A stretch of 64,000 bases of DNA, from the NCBI GenBank assembly GCA_027487485.1, contig JAIYDN010000022.1:1-64000 (forward strand). Direction: 5' to 3'. Positions within the stretch are counted from its first letter, which is position 1. Every line of letters starts with the position of its first letter. Both the position numbers and the translations under genes were made by a program. This document shows, piece after piece, positions 27,846 to 36,535 of the stretch. This DNA is from Planctomycetaceae bacterium. Lineage in GTDB: Bacteria > Planctomycetota > Planctomycetia > Pirellulales > Pirellulaceae. The notes under the pieces were generated by a model. That model did no database searches. It had not been told where the DNA came from and saw only the letters and a list, made by a program, of their open reading frames with translations.

Positions 27846-29106
27846 GAGCGATACAACAGAGACAAACATGAATCGACGAACCGTTATCGACGATGTTCGA
27901 AATCAATACGCCGAAGTGGCCAAGAGCAGCCTTTCCAATGACTCCGATGCCGTGCGGTCCGTTGCTGCCGCGTTTGGATACTCACATGATGAATTGGCCT
28001 CATTACCTGAGCAAGCCAATATGGGGCTGTCCTGTGGCAATCCGTTAGCGCTCGCGAGCGTTTCGCCCGGGGAGGTCGTCGTTGATCTTGGCTGTGGAGG
28101 TGGAATGGACGTTTTCCTCGCGGCCCAAAAAGTGGGTCCGACCGGAAAAGTAATCGGTATCGACATGACTAGCGAAATGCTCGATCGAGCTCGAGCAGGT
28201 GTTGCAAAACTCGGCTTAGAGAATGTCGAGCTGCACCAATCCACGATCGATCGCCTACCCATCGAAGACAACTCCGTCGATTGCATCATCAGCAACTGCG
28301 TCATTAATCTGGCTCCAGACAAGTCGGCAGTCTTTCGCGAAATACTGCGAGTTCTCAAACCAGGTGGTCGCATTGCGATCAGTGACATTGCTCTCAAACA
28401 GCCCTTACCCGCAAATGTAAAAGAAAGCGTTGAGGCCTATGTAGGCTGCATTTCTGGCGCAATCCTCATGGACGAGTACCGAAATGGACTTCTGGATGCA
28501 GGCTTCGAATCTGTGGTCGTCACGGATACGGAGGCCGATCTCAACGCTTACGCAAATGCAAGCAGCAGCGGTTGCTGTGGAGCAAGTAGCGATGCCAAGT
28601 CCAATTCAGCATTACACGATGGTCTCGCCGCCGTCATGAAGTCCTTCGATGCAAACGCCTTCGCCGCGAGCGTTCGTGTGCATGCACTCAAACATTCAGA
28701 CAATTTCGACCCCAAACCCGTTGTAAAGGAAATATCTATGAAAAACATCCAGGTCTACGACAAACCAATGTGCTGCTCAACCGGAGTATGTGGTCCCCAA
28801 GTGGATCCTGTATTGCCACAATTTGCAGCGGACCTTGATTGGCTTAAGTCGCAAGGGAATCAAGTCGAACGCTTTAACTTGGCTCAGCAGCCAATGGCAT
28901 TTATTGAAAACAAAGAGGTCCACCAACTTCTTGGAAGCGAAGGAACGGATTGCCTTCCATTGATTTTAGTCGAGGGCAAAATCGTAAGTCGCAAAGAATA
29001 CCCATCACGAGAAGCAATGGCAGGTTGGATCAACGCTCCTGCTGTGAAACAATTGTTACCAGTTGCGAAGTCCGGCGGATGCTGTGGATCAACAGGCTGT
29101 TGCTAG
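27844..29106 (+). CDS. arsM: ArsM-ArsD fusion: arsenite methyltransferase plus arsenite metallochaperone
   Basis: 420 residues in one open frame. Residues ~10-285 are As(III) S-adenosylmethionine methyltransferase: SAM motif [23 protein letters not shown], and the three As-binding cysteines Cys64, Cys152 and Cys202. Residues 299-420 are a complete ArsD-like metallochaperone: MCCSTGVCG (Cys310, Cys311, Cys316, the As(III) site), plus two terminal vicinal pairs Cys413-414 and Cys419-420. ArsD hands arsenite to ArsA, which is the next gene. A GGAAATATCT before the internal ATG at 28738 would also allow separate ArsD synthesis. ATG 27868 is an alternative N-terminus. Confidence 0.93.
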   Translation: MSDTTETNMNRRTVIDDVRNQYAEVAKSSLSNDSDAVRSVAAAFGYSHDELASLPEQANMGLSCGNPLALASVSPGEVVVDLGCGGGMDVFLAAQKVGPTGKVIGIDMTSEMLDRARAGVAKLGLENVELHQSTIDRLPIEDNSVDCIISNCVINLAPDKSAVFREILRVLKPGGRIAISDIALKQPLPANVKESVEAYVGCISGAILMDEYRNGLLDAGFESVVVTDTEADLNAYANASSSGCCGASSDAKSNSALHDGLAAVMKSFDANAFAASVRVHALKHSDNFDPKPVVKEISMKNIQVYDKPMCCSTGVCGPQVDPVLPQFAADLDWLKSQGNQVERFNLAQQPMAFIENKEVHQLLGSEGTDCLPLILVEGKIVSRKEYPSREAMAGWINAPAVKQLLPVAKSGGCCGSTGCC

Positions 29107-29116
29107 GAATTTGTTA

Positions 29117-29233
29117 AGGGGTAAGGAGTAAGAGGTAAGGTTTAAGGTGTAAGCTCCCCCCCCCTTATCCGCAGCAATCTCGTCCTCACCCTTCACCCCT
29201 AACCCTGCCCCCTTACTCCTTACTCCTTACTCC
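29117..29233. repeat. Inverted heptamer-repeat block between arsM-arsD and arsA
   Basis: The left side is built of G-rich heptamers of the type GTAAGGN (29117-29152). The right side, immediately before the arsA ATG, is CTTACTC repeated three times (29212-29232). GTAAGGAGTAAG (29121-29132) is the exact complement of CTTACTCCTTAC (29212-29223). A run of ten Cs lies between. There is no Shine-Dalgarno before arsA; the C-rich side occupies its place. Confidence 0.7.
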
Positions 29234-29237
29234 ACCC

Positions 29238-31040
29238 ATGAAGTTCTTAGAACCACCGACTCGCAATCTCTTCTTTACGGGTAAAGGCGGAGTTGGCAAA
29301 ACGTCGGTGGCATGCGCTGCGGCTGTTCGACTTGCCGATGCAGGTAAGAAAGTTCTGCTTGTGTCGACCGATCCTGCGTCCAATCTCGATGAAGTTCTCG
29401 GCGCTCCACTTGGTCACCACCCAACTGTCGTTCCATCCGTCCCTGGACTTTCAGCGATGAACCTCGATCCAGAAAAGTCCGCAGCAAAGTATCGTGAACG
29501 AATGGTTGGCCCCTACCGCGGCCTGTTACCTGCCGCTGCGGTCGCAAGCATGGAAGAACAATTCTCCGGTTCATGCACTCTAGAAATTGCAGCGTTCGAT
29601 GAGTTTTCAAGGCTCTTGGGCGATGAATCCGCCACAAGTGAATTTGACCAAGTGATATTTGACACGGCACCAACAGGTCACACATTGCGATTGTTGACTT
29701 TGCCGTCAGCCTGGGCTGGCTTCATGGAAAAGAACACTACGGGCACATCTTGCCTCGGACCACTCGCAGGGTTGCAAGCACAGCAAAAACTATATCAAGA
29801 TACTGTCAAAGCACTCGGTAATCCTCAAGTAACGACGCTAGTTCTGGTCGCTCGTGCGGAAGGGACCGCGCTGCGTGAAGCGGCCCGTACCAGCAACGAG
29901 CTAGCGGGCCTCGGCGTCAAGAATCAGCATCTTGTGGTAAATGGCGTCTTTCAAGCCACCGATATGACGGATCCATATGCGATTGCCATGCAAAAGCGCG
30001 GTGAAACGGCAATGGCCGCAATTCCTAGTGAGCTAAAGGATTTGCCAAGAACGATCATTGCATTGAGTGGAAGTGGAGTTCTTGGTGTCGAGGCACTTCG
30101 AAGCCTCGGACTCCCCCTGAAAACTTCTTCGACAGACGCCAAATCAGTTGAATATGCAGAAACAACGGAGACAAAGTTGTTGACACTACCACCGCTTCTC
30201 GGGGAACTCATTGAACACTTGGCCGAAAAGAAGCATGGTGTGATCCTTGCAATGGGCAAGGGAGGTGTTGGCAAGACAACGGTTGCCGCCGCAATTGCCG
30301 TCGCATTGGCCGAAAGAGGCTTCACCGTCCATCTCTCGACGACGGACCCTGCAGCCCACATCGCAGCCGCAGTCGCCGGCGAAACACTGGCAAATCTATC
30401 GGTCAGTCGAATCGACCCCGTTGCCGAAACCGCCAAGTATTCGGCGGAAGTCATGCGTAACGCGGGTGGCGGACTGGATGAACAAGGTAAATCGCTGCTT
30501 GCGGAAGACCTGCGTTCCCCCTGCACCGAAGAAATTGCGGTCTTTCGCGCATTTGCCGACGCAGTCGCTCAGGGCGGAAATGGTTTTGTAGTCTTAGATA
30601 CAGCACCAACCGGACACACGGTATTGCTCCTCGATTCCGCCCTGGCTTACCATCGTGAAGTCACCCGCCAATCGAATCAAATGCCCGAAGCGGTCGAACA
30701 GCTTTTGCCAAGGCTTCGCGATCCCGATTACACTCGTGTTTTAATCGTCACACTTCCCGAAGCAACTCCGGTGCATGAAGCGGCGGCGCTGCAACGCGAC
30801 CTGCGTCGAGCTGAAATCGAGCCCTACGCTTGGATCATCAATCAATGTTTGTCACCTCTGACAATTCACGATCCACTTCTGCAAGAGCGCAGAAGGCACG
30901 AAGAAACTTACATTCGCGAAGTCATCGAAAAACAGTCGCATCGTGCGGTACTCATTCCATGGCAAATCGATCCCCCAGTCGGCAAAATCGGACTCGAACA
31001 CCTGTTGCATAATACCGAGCTGTCGATCGCCAAGACGTAA
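29238..31040 (+). CDS. arsA: ArsA arsenite-stimulated ATPase (two ATPase halves)
   Basis: 600 residues with two homologous halves. Deviant Walker A motifs are GKGGVGKTS (~15-23) and GKGGVGKTT (~340-348); both halves have DTAPTGHT. Cysteines at 113, 172 and 429 fall where the E. coli ArsA arsenite site has its three cysteines. ArsA normally receives arsenite from ArsD and energises the ArsB permease. Here ArsD is fused to the upstream ArsM, and no ArsB or Acr3 gene is in the window, so its membrane partner must lie elsewhere or is absent. No ribosome site is visible before the ATG. Confidence 0.95.
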   Translation: MKFLEPPTRNLFFTGKGGVGKTSVACAAAVRLADAGKKVLLVSTDPASNLDEVLGAPLGHHPTVVPSVPGLSAMNLDPEKSAAKYRERMVGPYRGLLPAAAVASMEEQFSGSCTLEIAAFDEFSRLLGDESATSEFDQVIFDTAPTGHTLRLLTLPSAWAGFMEKNTTGTSCLGPLAGLQAQQKLYQDTVKALGNPQVTTLVLVARAEGTALREAARTSNELAGLGVKNQHLVVNGVFQATDMTDPYAIAMQKRGETAMAAIPSELKDLPRTIIALSGSGVLGVEALRSLGLPLKTSSTDAKSVEYAETTETKLLTLPPLLGELIEHLAEKKHGVILAMGKGGVGKTTVAAAIAVALAERGFTVHLSTTDPAAHIAAAVAGETLANLSVSRIDPVAETAKYSAEVMRNAGGGLDEQGKSLLAEDLRSPCTEEIAVFRAFADAVAQGGNGFVVLDTAPTGHTVLLLDSALAYHREVTRQSNQMPEAVEQLLPRLRDPDYTRVLIVTLPEATPVHEAAALQRDLRRAEIEPYAWIINQCLSPLTIHDPLLQERRRHEETYIREVIEKQSHRAVLIPWQIDPPVGKIGLEHLLHNTELSIAKT

Positions 31041-31382
31041 AACACCAGCAAAGGTGCATTGCGACGTCGGCCTACTCGATCTATGGTCTCTCGGGCTATT
31101 GCCGAGCTACCATCTGTTAAGTCGTCCGAAGGATTGCTGTTCTGGCGTTGCGAGCTCAAAGTTAGTTTGAGTCCGCATCTAGAACAGCCCTTGAGATTGT
31201 AGGCTCAAAGACCGTTGTTACAAGGACTAACCTTTGCAGATGAATGTCCAATTGCCCCTTGCCATCCACTTGAGCAGTGCTAACGTTAGGGTAAGAAGGA
31301 CGGGGCACAACGCTCCGTTCGACGCTTTCGGAAAACTAGACGAAGCGTAGCTTAATACAGATTGAGTGACGCGTTGAAAAGT

Positions 31383-31431
31383 AAGCCGATGCAGTTGCAA
31401 ACCATAGGTTTTCAGCCGCATCGGCTTTTTT
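31383..31431 (+). terminator. Intrinsic terminator-like hairpin with long loop
   Basis: AAGCCGATGC (31383-31392) and GCATCGGCTT (31418-31427) form a perfect 10-bp stem with a 25-base loop, followed by TTTTTTG and more Ts. It is 340 bases after arsA and 80 bases before the next small gene, so it could end the ars transcript or act as a leader attenuator. The rest of 31041-31511 shows no gene. Confidence 0.65.
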
Positions 31432-31511
31432 GTTTTGTTTCGGGAACGTCTTTCCGACATGGTATCGAACGAACGAAAACGTCACTCATTGCAAAAGTAT
31501 TCAGGAACACT

Positions 31512-31727
31512 ATGAAAACGAAAATCGATGAGATACTGGCCGCAAAGATTAACTCAGGCGAGAACGCCTATCTTTGGCTCCATTCCGCTGAAGGCGACTG
31601 CATACTTTGGCCGACCCAGGTCGCAAGCGAGAACGAAGACAGCGCCGATGAGATCGGTCGATGGCAGCTTGCGGTCGACGAAACGAAGGAACTGATCGAG
31701 ACAGGCGAAGTCGACGAAGTTGAGTGA
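31512..31727 (+). CDS. Small acidic protein, unknown
   Basis: 71 residues from the ATG at 31512 (AGGAAC just upstream); the frame runs back to 31362 through the terminator-like hairpin, so the longer form is unlikely. The protein is acidic (many Asp and Glu), with no membrane segment; NAYLWLHSAEGDCILWP and WQLAVDETKELIETGE suggest a compact beta plus alpha fold. No family recognised. Confidence 0.6.
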   Translation: MKTKIDEILAAKINSGENAYLWLHSAEGDCILWPTQVASENEDSADEIGRWQLAVDETKELIETGEVDEVE

Positions 31728-31806
31728 TCACACCATGAAAGAAGCCAGCACGAAGTTCGGCTAACGCTTGCGGTTCAAGTTAAGAAGCCTTTCTCTTCAT
31801 TGCTCC

Positions 31807-31957
31807 ACAGGCGCTAGCCTCGCCCCCCGCCAGTATGGGAAAGGTTTTTTTTCGTACTCGTACTCAGCACCAGCGGTACTCGTACTCGTTCTCGTACTCG
31901 ATCGATCTATTTCGAGTACGAGTACGAGTACCATTTCATTGAGTACGAGTACGAATA
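31807..31957. repeat. GTACTC-rich dispersed repeat, copy 1
   Basis: It begins with GGCGCTAGCCTCGCC, then a T run, then repeated CGTACTC units around the constant CAGCACCAGCGGTACTCG, and ends with the complementary GAGTACGAGTACGA. The whole can fold into a hairpin. The same order of blocks recurs at 37694-37803. Confidence 0.75.
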
Positions 31958-32021
31958 GAAAGCCAAACTGCACAACAACCAAACTACCTCGTGCGGTTAA
32001 AACAAAAGAGCAGTTGCAACT

Positions 32022-32786
32022 CTAGTACTGGACTCTTGGAAACCAAAAACGAAACAGTGCAGGCAATAGGGCAATGACGACCAAAACCACCAAAAGCCAT
32101 GGATCTACCGTTGCCCATAATCCTTTGGCGGCAACCTCGCGAATGTTGGGAATGCGAGAACCAACAAACGTGTAAACGACTGTCGCTGGCAGAATTCCAA
32201 CGTGCGTCGTCCACCAAAATGTCGTTAATGGAATGTTCGTTGCACCTGCACCGTAATTGACCAATGTGAACGGTGCGTGGGCCATTCGCAGCCAAATCAG
32301 ATAAAAAGCCCCGTCCTGCGCAAATTTCTTTCCAAGCCATCGAAGATAGATTTTCCATCGACGGTGAAGCAAGTGCCGAACCAAGAAGCGTCCAATAAGG
32401 AATGACAGGACGGCCGCAGCGGTCAAACCTACTTCGACCATCAAAAGCGCAGCTACGAATCCAAAAAACCAACCAAAGAGGATCGACTTGCCTGCGGTTC
32501 CCGGGATCAAAGATAGTCCCGTGTAAACAACAAGCCCCGAAACATAGCAAGTGATTGGGTACGTAGTAATTTTACTACGAAGCATGTCCTCACGTTGCGC
32601 GATCCAATCTAAGTCCGGTAGATACCTAACAACGATGCCTCCAGCTAATGCGGCAATCAAGAGTAAGATCGCGAACAGCAAGCGCTGCGGAATTCGAAAA
32701 GATCTTTTCTCAGGCTTCGCCCCTGACTTTGTGCTAACAGCACATTGTTGTGTCACTAGGTACCACACTGTGCCCAATTGGGCCAA
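32022..32786 (-). CDS. TVP38/TMEM64 (DedA-like) membrane protein
   Basis: 254 residues with about six hydrophobic segments. The VTT-domain signature is visible as SLIPGTAGKSILFGWFFGF followed later by LRMAHAPFTLVNYGAGATNI and TTHVGILPATVVYTFVGS. Such proteins often accompany ars and mer clusters, but this gene is on the strand opposite to the ars cassette and separated from it by repeats. Internal GTG codons at 32768 and 32753 are alternative starts. Confidence 0.88.
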   Translation of the reverse strand: MAQLGTVWYLVTQQCAVSTKSGAKPEKRSFRIPQRLLFAILLLIAALAGGIVVRYLPDLDWIAQREDMLRSKITTYPITCYVSGLVVYTGLSLIPGTAGKSILFGWFFGFVAALLMVEVGLTAAAVLSFLIGRFLVRHLLHRRWKIYLRWLGKKFAQDGAFYLIWLRMAHAPFTLVNYGAGATNIPLTTFWWTTHVGILPATVVYTFVGSRIPNIREVAAKGLWATVDPWLLVVLVVIALLPALFRFWFPRVQY

Positions 32787-33001
32787 AAATGGAAGCTGCT
32801 TCCCCCGTCACCGCGCCATCGATCTTTAGTAACGGACTGAGCAACGAAGCGTTGTGTTCTTGAAACAATCGATGAGATGCAAGAAAACTTCGACAACACG
32901 TCGAGGCAGTTCTCATTGAATGCCCAGACATGCTAAACACGTACACAAGGTTCGTTGGGTTCATCGGCAATTAGCCTTTCTCTTCAATGAGCCGCTAACG
33001 C

Positions 33002-33235
33002 TAGTTTTGATGTTGCGCAATTTTGTAAGGGCTGGAAGCCCGACACATCCATTGCCGGTGGCGTAAGCCACCGGAACGTGCCAATAAACATTGTCGCAGG
33101 CCTGAAGGGCCGACACAGACGCCATTATGTCGGCCCTTCAGGCCTTTGTTGGTTAAGACTTGTGAACCGGTGGCTCACGCCACCGGCATTGGATATGTCG
33201 GCCCTCCGGGCCTGACATGCGCAACATCAAAACTA
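33002..33235. repeat. Compound palindrome, 234 bp
   Basis: Outer arms of 18 bp are exact complements (33002-33019 with 33218-33235; core GATGTTGCGCA). Inside are two self-complementary boxes CCGGTGGC-N4-GCCACCGG (33055-33074 and 33167-33186). At the centre an 18-bp pair, 33098-33115 with 33128-33145, is built on GGCCTGAAGGGCC. The symmetrical order of boxes gives a cruciform of hairpins within a hairpin. The rest of the 32787-33527 gap has no supported gene. Confidence 0.85.
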
Positions 33236-33527
33236 ACTCTTGCGGTTTAAGTTAGGACGAATCAGTGCCGGTCAATTGGCATCCAAGTAGCAGCCTTCCT
33301 CTGGTACGCAAATCGAGGTCCTCAATCCTCCATATCGAAAGAAAGACTAGGCAAAGTCGGCGAAAGCCTTTTTACCACGGACTGCGGCATTTGCGGTACG
33401 CAATGTGCACTTGCTTTGTGATCAGCCAGACCGCTCATCGAGCTTGATTGAAAAGAAAGGGCGTGACACTGCACAGCACTTGGAATTCGCCTGAGGCTTT
33501 TGAATTCACGCATTTTCCGGAGTAACG

Positions 33528-34502
33528 ATGTTCCCACCATCTCTGCATTTGCTATTTGCCATCGCCTGTCTCTTTGGATTTTTAAGCCTTGGAACTTGCA
33601 TTCGCTTTTGGATGCTTCGTGGACGTGTCGATGCAAAGGCTCAATCGCATTTCGCCAGTGTTCGATCCTGGTGGGGGTTGGCCATCGCATTGTCAATCGG
33701 CGTGCTGCTGGGCAACCTGGGAGTCATCGCATTACTTGCAACGGCTGGAACCCTGAGCCTTTGGGAGTTCTTACGAATCCTTGGATGGAATCACGTTGGC
33801 AAAGTTACGTTCTGCATTGCATTCGGTTTGGCTACAATTATTTACGTGTCTCTCTTGTGCGATTATGCAGAACAAATGCAAGTGATCGCACCGGTCGCGA
33901 TTGTATTAGTGCTTGGAGCCACGCGGGCTTGGCTTGGACTGGTCGAGGACTTCATCCGAGTCACCGCCGCGATGATTTGGGGAGTTTTGTTGTATGTCTA
34001 TTGTTTGTTGCACGCCTACTTCCTGCTGGTATTGCCTGGTTTGCCTGAACCTTGGGTAGGAAATGTGGGATGGTTCCTATATTTGGTGGTATTAACCGAA
34101 TCGAACGACATCGCCCAAGCGCTCATCGGTCGCAAATTCGGTCGAACCAAGATCACCCCAGTTACTTCCCCAAATAAATCTTTCGAAGGACTCCTTGGAG
34201 GAATACTGGTTACAACAGTACTCGCAGTCATTCTGGCTCCATGGCTGACCTCTTTGATGCAGAACTCAAGTTGGTCGGGTACGCTTCTCGCTGCGTTATC
34301 AGGAGTCATCATCGCGACCTTCGGCTTTCTCGGAGACATCAATAAGTCCGGCATCAAGCGCGATGTAGGGATCAAAGACAGTGGAATGATGATTCCAGGC
34401 CAAGGTGGGATGATGGATCGTATCGACAGCTTAACGTTTTCTGCGCCAGCCTTTTTCTACTTCGTCAAAGCTGTGCTGTTGTTGAATCGTCAAGTCAATT
34501 AG
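33528..34502 (+). CDS. cdsA: Phosphatidate cytidylyltransferase
   Basis: 324 residues with eight or more membrane helices. The C-terminal signature of CdsA is present: SGIKRDVGIKDSGMMIPGQG followed by GMMDRIDS, where the acidic and Lys residues bind CTP, metal and phosphatidate. It converts phosphatidic acid and CTP to CDP-diacylglycerol. The next gene, two bases downstream, is a CDP-alcohol phosphotransferase that would use that product. Confidence 0.92.
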   Translation: MFPPSLHLLFAIACLFGFLSLGTCIRFWMLRGRVDAKAQSHFASVRSWWGLAIALSIGVLLGNLGVIALLATAGTLSLWEFLRILGWNHVGKVTFCIAFGLATIIYVSLLCDYAEQMQVIAPVAIVLVLGATRAWLGLVEDFIRVTAAMIWGVLLYVYCLLHAYFLLVLPGLPEPWVGNVGWFLYLVVLTESNDIAQALIGRKFGRTKITPVTSPNKSFEGLLGGILVTTVLAVILAPWLTSLMQNSSWSGTLLAALSGVIIATFGFLGDINKSGIKRDVGIKDSGMMIPGQGGMMDRIDSLTFSAPAFFYFVKAVLLLNRQVN

Positions 34503-34504
34503 CG

Positions 34505-35170
34505 ATGGGAAATCGAATGAAAACAAACGAAGCATTCACGCGTGTCACGCTCGCGAAAGACAACTCCAACGTGACTTCCACTCAACAAAAGGGAATGTCC
34601 AAACACAAGTATATCACGATCCCCAATATCATCTGCACCATACGCTTGATCGGGTCGATATTGCTTTTCTGGATTGCGATGCGAAATCATCTTTCGCTCT
34701 TCACTTGGACATTTGTTGTACTTAGCTTGAGCGACACCGTGGATGGTCGCATTGCACGATGGTACAATCTCCGGTCTGAATTTGGTGCTCGACTGGACAG
34801 TTTTGCCGATTTAATGCTCTACGGTGCCCTCTTTTTCGGACTGTTTTGGTTTCGCGCAGACGTGCTTATCCAGGAAGCACCATGGTGGATCGTTGGCTTA
34901 CTCAGTTACTTTTTAACAACAGGAGCTGGGCTCTGGAAGTACGGTCGAGTTCCGAGCTACCACACTCGAGGAGCCAAAATATCTCAGTGGTTCGTATTGG
35001 CGGGCGCCGTTTGTTTGTTGCTCGATTACACCATCTGGCCATTTCGTTTGGCCATGTTCTTGGTGACGCTCACCAATTTAGAAGCGACAGCGATCACTTG
35101 GATACTACCGAAATGGCAAGCCGATGTCCTCTCGATTCTTTACGTTCTTCCGTCAAAAAACAAAGAGTAG
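34505..35170 (+). CDS. CDP-alcohol phosphatidyltransferase
   Basis: 221 residues from 34505, or 217 from the ATG at 34517. The catalytic motif D-x2-DG-x2-AR-x8-G-x3-D-x3-D is complete (SDTVDGRIARW, then FGARLDSFAD). It has about six membrane helices. It transfers a phosphatidyl group from CDP-diacylglycerol to an alcohol such as glycerol phosphate; which alcohol cannot be told. It is directly downstream of cdsA, so the pair is one phospholipid-synthesis unit. An acyltransferase is not adjacent. Confidence 0.9.
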   Translation: MGNRMKTNEAFTRVTLAKDNSNVTSTQQKGMSKHKYITIPNIICTIRLIGSILLFWIAMRNHLSLFTWTFVVLSLSDTVDGRIARWYNLRSEFGARLDSFADLMLYGALFFGLFWFRADVLIQEAPWWIVGLLSYFLTTGAGLWKYGRVPSYHTRGAKISQWFVLAGAVCLLLDYTIWPFRLAMFLVTLTNLEATAITWILPKWQADVLSILYVLPSKNKE

Positions 35171-35280
35171 CCGACCAAATCTGTAACGAGCACGAGCACC
35201 ATTACATCGAGCACAAGAAAGATGAAATGCCAAGCTTTTCTATAAGCGTAACTTGGGATCGTTGTAACGTATCGAAACTG

Positions 35281-35964
35281 TCATGGTCTCGATCGATCGC
35301 GACGTGCCCTCGCAATTTCTTTCATTTGATTTGCAAGTTCGACACTAAAAGGCCAGTACGGGTTGCCGAGCAGGAGACGCGTGACGGCGAGTGCCTGAAT
35401 CAACACATAGACGGCGGTTAGCAAGGTGATCGGAAATGAAAGCAAGAATAGAGTCCGATTGGCTACCACGCTTACCGAGAACTGGCCAGCCTCCCCGCGG
35501 GCAATGAATGCCTCGATGCCGCTTTGAGTCGTTTCGAGTGAACTCGAATCGATGGGGGCTCGCACTTCATCACCTTTCGCATTGGACAGAACCAATTCTG
35601 AATTGTCTTCCGAATACTCACGTCGATTGGGGCGATTCTGATCTTCTGAAAGATGTGCGTTGTAGCCCTGTTTAACGCCCTTGTACGTTTCGATTCTCAC
35701 AGCCGAAACGTCCGTCAATTGTTGGGTGTAGTAAGGTAAGATGAAATAAAAGCATCGTCGTACTGTTACGGTAATTTTTTGATCGCTGCGCTCCAGATGG
35801 ATACGTGAAACGGGAGCGAACGCAGTCCAAGAGGCCGGAAAGACCACGAATATTAGAAACATCATCAACTGCGTTGAAATGCTACCTGAGCGGCGTATCG
35901 GTCGATCAATTTCGTGGGACACCCAGGGCATCATGTGTTCAATTTGGTTAGGATACTTGCTCAA
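35281..35964 (-). CDS. Two-pass membrane protein, unknown
   Basis: 227 residues. Hydrophobic segments near 32-52 (LMMFLIFVVFPASWTAF) and 170-195 (TLFLLSFPITLLTAVYVLIQ) bracket a ~115-residue beta-rich soluble part containing repeated short strands (ITVTVRRCFYFILPYY). The C-terminus is short and basic. No family recognised. Confidence 0.6.
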   Translation of the reverse strand: MSKYPNQIEHMMPWVSHEIDRPIRRSGSISTQLMMFLIFVVFPASWTAFAPVSRIHLERSDQKITVTVRRCFYFILPYYTQQLTDVSAVRIETYKGVKQGYNAHLSEDQNRPNRREYSEDNSELVLSNAKGDEVRAPIDSSSLETTQSGIEAFIARGEAGQFSVSVVANRTLFLLSFPITLLTAVYVLIQALAVTRLLLGNPYWPFSVELANQMKEIARARRDRSRP

Positions 35965-36038
35965 TCATGAAATCGTACATCTGGACAAAACATGCAGTCA
36001 TTGTGACACTTCTCGTTGAACACCGCCACCTTCATTTT

Positions 36039-36401
36039 CACCCTCCCGGCGGAAGCACGGGAGGGTCGGCAATCGAGCCTTCAGCGAGATTGCCGGGGAG
36101 GGCATGCGTGGACAATCAAGCCTACAATCAACGCGGCCAACCCCTCCCCAGCCTCGCTAACGCGGGCTGACCCTCCCCCAAACAGAGTTTCGGGAGGGTC
36201 GGTAATCAAGCCCCCAGCGAGATTATCAAACTTTCCATTTCACCCTCCCGGCGGTAGCACGGGAGGGTCGGCAATCGAGCCTTCAGCGAGATTGCCGGGG
36301 AGGGCATGCACGGGCAATCGAGCCTACAATCAATGCGGCAAACCCCTCCCCAGCCTCGCTAGCGCGGGCTGACCCTCCCCAAACAAAGTTTCGGGAGGGT
36401 G
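36039..36401. repeat. Tandem pair of ~161-bp palindromic repeats
   Basis: Copy 1 (36039-36199) and copy 2 (36241-36401) start at CACCCTCCCGGCGG and end at TTTCGGGAGGGT, about 90 percent alike, 202 bases apart start to start with a 41-base spacer. Each is framed by CACCCTCCCG and CGGGAGGG and contains inner complementary boxes (GCGAGATTGCCGG, AGCCTCGCTA). Open frames across it are repeat artefacts. Confidence 0.8.
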
Positions 36402-36535
36402 AACTTGCCAAGCTGCAACACCGATATCATAAAAGTTCTAGCTACAATCGTTGGTTGCAGCAAAGCGAGAATCGCTCGCCGTGGCAGAACGTTCTTTATC
36501 AATCCAGTGGGCATGGAAGAGCCCGAATAGTGCAA

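Noticed and set aside
32022-32786. TVP38/TMEM64 gene as part of the ars cassette
   Set aside because: Opposite strand and separated by a terminator-like hairpin and repeats; association is only by proximity.
32734-32970. 78-residue minus-strand frame overlapping the TVP38 gene start
   Set aside because: Out of frame overlap, no family motif; a phosphatase/ArsC-like reading was considered but the Cys loop does not fit.
36016-36372. 118-residue plus-strand frame
   Set aside because: It is the translation of the tandem palindromic repeat and repeats itself accordingly.
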